Below are positions 5,299 through 7,214 of a stretch of 7,214 bases of DNA, one piece after another; position 1 is the first letter of the stretch; every line of letters starts with the position of its first letter. Below the pieces are notes generated by a model that searched no databases, was not told where the DNA came from, and was given only the letters and a program-made list of their open reading frames with translations. The stretch is from contig JAGTQJ010000079.1 in assembly GCA_018396515.1 (NCBI GenBank), positions 1-7,214 of the forward strand, given 5' to 3'. The translations under genes were made by a program, and so were the position numbers. The stretch is from Candidatus Bathyarchaeota archaeon (lineage in GTDB: Archaea > Thermoproteota > Bathyarchaeia > TCS64).

Positions 5299-6492
5299 TC
5301 ATCCATATCTCAGAGCCTCTACGGGTTTCAGTTTTGAGGCCCTCCAAGCTGGATAAGCGCTTGCCAAGAGGGTTACGAGGATGGAGATGAGGGAGGCCAT
5401 TCCCAGATAGGCCGGGCTTATGATTGGGGAGTAGGCGAGCCTTGGAAACTCTCCGGCCACCCCCGCCCTCTGAGACATCCCGCTTATGAGACTTGGTATT
5501 AGGTGGGCGACGAGGCTCCCCACGGCGAAGCCCACGAGGCTTCCGAAGATCCCGATGAGAAGACCTTGGACCACGTATATGAGGAGGACGCCTCTATCCC
5601 TCATCCCCAAGGCCTTCAGGATGCCTATCTCCCTAACCCGTTCTAGGACCGAGATCATCATTATATTCAGGGTTCCAAGCCCAGCGGCTATGAATGATGT
5701 GCTAGCTATGGCCGTAAGAAGAAGGTTGATCTGGTCGGTTATCCTTGTCACCATTTCGGCTATATGTTTTATGGTTGTGATGGTGGCCCTGCCTCCGAAG
5801 ACATCTCCTATAGTTTCAGAGACCTGATCAACAATCTCCATGTTCTCCGCCTTGACGAGTATGACCGAGTATCCGCTACCCCTTACTAAGTGGTTATAGT
5901 ACTCCCTAGGGATGAATATGGATGTATCTGGAGGGAAGATCCCAGCCGCACCATAGGTATCTAAGACCCCGGTCACGGTAAAGACTAACTGCCTCTGCCC
6001 AAGCTGAACCAGGATGGGCTGCCCCTCCCGGTATCTCGTCTGGCCAGTCTCATCGATGGCTATTTTATTTCCTATCAGGGCTTGGGGGGTCGGCAGGTCC
6101 GGGTATGGCCCCCCCTCATGAAGCCTCAACTCCCCAAGAAAGTCTGGAAGGTCCCTCGAGGATATACCGACAAGGGTGATTGGGTTATCTATCCCTTGGA
6201 TCCTGACGTTCATCCTGAGGACAGGAGTGGCCTTTAAGACCCCGTTAAGGCTACTGATCCTGGCAACATCTACATCTGTGAATGGAACCCTACCTCTAAC
6301 CGTGACTATTATCGAGTCAGGGCCAAGCTTGCCAAGGTTCTCTAGGATGCTCACCCTTGCCCCCTCCACCTGGGCTGAGGCCGATATTATGGTGGTTACT
6401 CCCACGGCGACCGCGAGCACGGTCAGAATGCTTCTCAACCGCCTCTCCTTAAGCTGTCTCCAAGAGAGGTTGAGGAGATCCCAGTACCTCAT
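5299..6492 (-). CDS. ABC transporter permease, MacB/FtsX family
   Basis: This is an inner-membrane permease of the MacB-type (type VII) ABC systems, which move lipids, peptides or drugs outward or act as mechanotransducers. From the ATG at 6492 it has 397 residues. The layout is typical: a cytoplasmic amphipathic start with WRQLKERRLRS, a first membrane helix (about 20-40), a large extracytoplasmic MacB_PCD domain (about 45-255), and three C-terminal helices (about 260-290, 310-340, 365-390), with the coupling segment VLERVREIGILKALG between helices 2 and 3, and the ending AYPAWRASKLKPVEALRYG. An in-frame GTG at 6501 would add three residues, but it sits inside the ribosome-binding sequence GGTGA, so the ATG is preferred. 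The ATPase gene lies directly upstream, 70 bases away, in the same direction. Substrate is unknown. Confidence 0.92.
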   Translation of the reverse strand: MRYWDLLNLSWRQLKERRLRSILTVLAVAVGVTTIISASAQVEGARVSILENLGKLGPDSIIVTVRGRVPFTDVDVARISSLNGVLKATPVLRMNVRIQGIDNPITLVGISSRDLPDFLGELRLHEGGPYPDLPTPQALIGNKIAIDETGQTRYREGQPILVQLGQRQLVFTVTGVLDTYGAAGIFPPDTSIFIPREYYNHLVRGSGYSVILVKAENMEIVDQVSETIGDVFGGRATITTIKHIAEMVTRITDQINLLLTAIASTSFIAAGLGTLNIMMISVLERVREIGILKALGMRDRGVLLIYVVQGLLIGIFGSLVGFAVGSLVAHLIPSLISGMSQRAGVAGEFPRLAYSPIISPAYLGMASLISILVTLLASAYPAWRASKLKPVEALRYG

Positions 6493-6497
6493 CCCAC

Positions 6498-6502
6498 TCA
6501 CC
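6498..6502 (-). promoter_or_regulatory. Ribosome-binding site deciding the permease start
   Basis: On the minus strand GGTGA (6502 down to 6498) matches the archaeal Shine-Dalgarno consensus GGTGA(T) and stands 5 bases before the ATG at 6492. The alternative GTG start at 6501 overlaps this site and has no comparable motif at the correct distance upstream. Confidence 0.6.
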
Positions 6503-6562
6503 TATGCCAATTTCCCTCTTCCTTCAAAATCCGAGCTGAAGACCATGGGTTGTAATGCGCCT

Positions 6563-7213
6563 TCACTTCGATGGCGCCTCCACTTCAACGATCTTGCCAT
6601 CCCTGAGCTTTATGACCCTATCACAGAACCTTATAAGCTCGAGGTTATGGGTTACCATCACTATCGAGACCCCCTTCTCATCCACAAGCCTCCTGAAAAT
6701 CTCCATTATCACCCCAGCCGATGAGCTGTCTATGTTCCCAGTTGGCTCGTCTGCTAGTATGAGCCTCGGCTCGTTTATGAGAGAGCGCGCGATAGCAACC
6801 CTCTGCTGTTCCCCGCCGCTAAGCTCTGTAGGCCTCTTGAAAGCCTTATCCCCTAGGCCGACAAGCCTCAGAAGCTCCAGAGCCCTATCCCTTCTTTTAC
6901 TGGGATTGACGTTGGCGATGGCCATCGGCAATTCTACATTCTCTACAGCCCTTAGATAGGGGAGGAGGTTGTAGAACTGAAATATGAATCCCACCATCCT
7001 GTTCCTATAATCAGCCAACTTCTCTCCGCTGAAACCTGAGATATCGGAGCCCTCCACTATCACCCTGCCCTTCGTAGGGGTGTCTAACCCACCAATTATG
7101 TGGAGAAGGGTAGACTTACCAGAGCCCGAGGGGCCAACAACGGCTAGGAACTCACCCCCATATACATCCATATCTATACCACGCAGAGCCGGGTACTCCA
7201 CGTTCTCCACCCT
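6563..7213 (-). CDS. ABC transporter ATP-binding protein, MacB/LolD family, N-terminus cut by window edge
   Basis: This is the cytoplasmic ATPase that powers the adjacent MacB/FtsX-type permease. Numbering from the GTG at 7210, it shows Walker A GPSGSGKST (26-34), the Q-loop in FQFYNLLP (Q78), the signature LSGGEQQ (130-136), Walker B LILADEPT (150-157), the D-loop at GNID (158-161) and the switch histidine H188 in VTHN. DEPTGNIDS and the RLVGLGDKAF segment are typical of the LolD/MacB/FtsE group. The frame is open to the right edge (an AGG codon precedes the GTG), and relatives have about 15-20 more residues before VEYPALRGID, so the GTG at 7210 is probably an internal valine and the true start lies outside the window. 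Its stop is 70 bases from the permease start, consistent with one operon. No membrane-fusion or accessory lipoprotein gene is visible. Confidence 0.93.
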   Translation of the reverse strand, partial: RVENVEYPALRGIDMDVYGGEFLAVVGPSGSGKSTLLHIIGGLDTPTKGRVIVEGSDISGFSGEKLADYRNRMVGFIFQFYNLLPYLRAVENVELPMAIANVNPSKRRDRALELLRLVGLGDKAFKRPTELSGGEQQRVAIARSLINEPRLILADEPTGNIDSSSAGVIMEIFRRLVDEKGVSIVMVTHNLELIRFCDRVIKLRDGKIVEVEAPSK

Positions 7214-7214
7214 G

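Noticed and set aside
5486..5827. 113-residue open frame on the + strand
   Set aside because: It lies wholly inside the permease gene on the opposite strand, has an arginine/proline/isoleucine composition typical of a mirrored frame, and shows no family motif.
6176..6959. Two overlapping + strand open frames (6176-6724 and 6555-6959)
   Set aside because: They run antisense to the permease and the ATPase, whose motifs are unmistakable; the predicted proteins are serine/leucine-rich with no recognisable domain.
1..7214. Search for mobile elements, CRISPR repeats, tRNA/rRNA genes and defence genes
   Set aside because: I saw no transposase-like protein, terminal repeats, regularly spaced repeats, tRNA-like cloverleaf or nuclease motif; the window is nearly filled by metabolic, tRNA-modification and transport genes.

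Overview
The window looks like a chromosomal segment of a thermophilic archaeon, most likely of the Thermoproteota/TACK type (inference). The signs are AT-rich TATA-like boxes placed an archaeal distance ahead of several genes, little or no untranslated leader, use of TTG and GTG starts, purine-rich coding strands dominated by AGG/AGA arginine and ATA isoleucine codons, and a TtuA/Ncs6-type tRNA thiolase with two zinc fingers. No rRNA, tRNA, CRISPR array, insertion sequence or phage-like gene is visible.

Layout on the + strand: (1) the C-terminal end of a GlcD/D-lactate dehydrogenase-type FAD oxidase, cut by the left window edge (to 484); (2) a spacer rich in short inverted and direct repeats (485-670) carrying a TATA-like box at 625-634; (3) an Amidohydro_3/YtcJ-type metal-dependent hydrolase whose start is best placed at 671 rather than 596; (4) an AT-rich promoter spacer and a complete diaminopimelate decarboxylase, lysA, with a TTG start (2430-3725); (5) a spacer with a small hairpin and a TATA box; (6) a two-gene sulfur unit, a TtuA/Ncs6-family tRNA 2-thiolation enzyme (3834-4745) followed 13 bases later by a TudS-related putative desulfidase (4759-5265).

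On the - strand, convergent with the above across a 33-base gap, lie a MacB/FtsX-type ABC permease (5299-6492) and, upstream of it, its LolD/MacB-type ATPase (6563 to the right edge, with only the extreme N-terminus missing). These two form a transporter operon.

Most genes are ordinary metabolic or housekeeping genes. The most interesting point is the tight pairing of an Fe-S-dependent tRNA thiolase with a TudS-related desulfidase. The two families are thought to use the same chemistry, a [4Fe-4S] cluster held by three cysteines that binds an extra sulfide, in opposite directions. The other points worth a second look are the repeat-rich amidohydrolase promoter region and some departures from the usual active-site motifs in that hydrolase.
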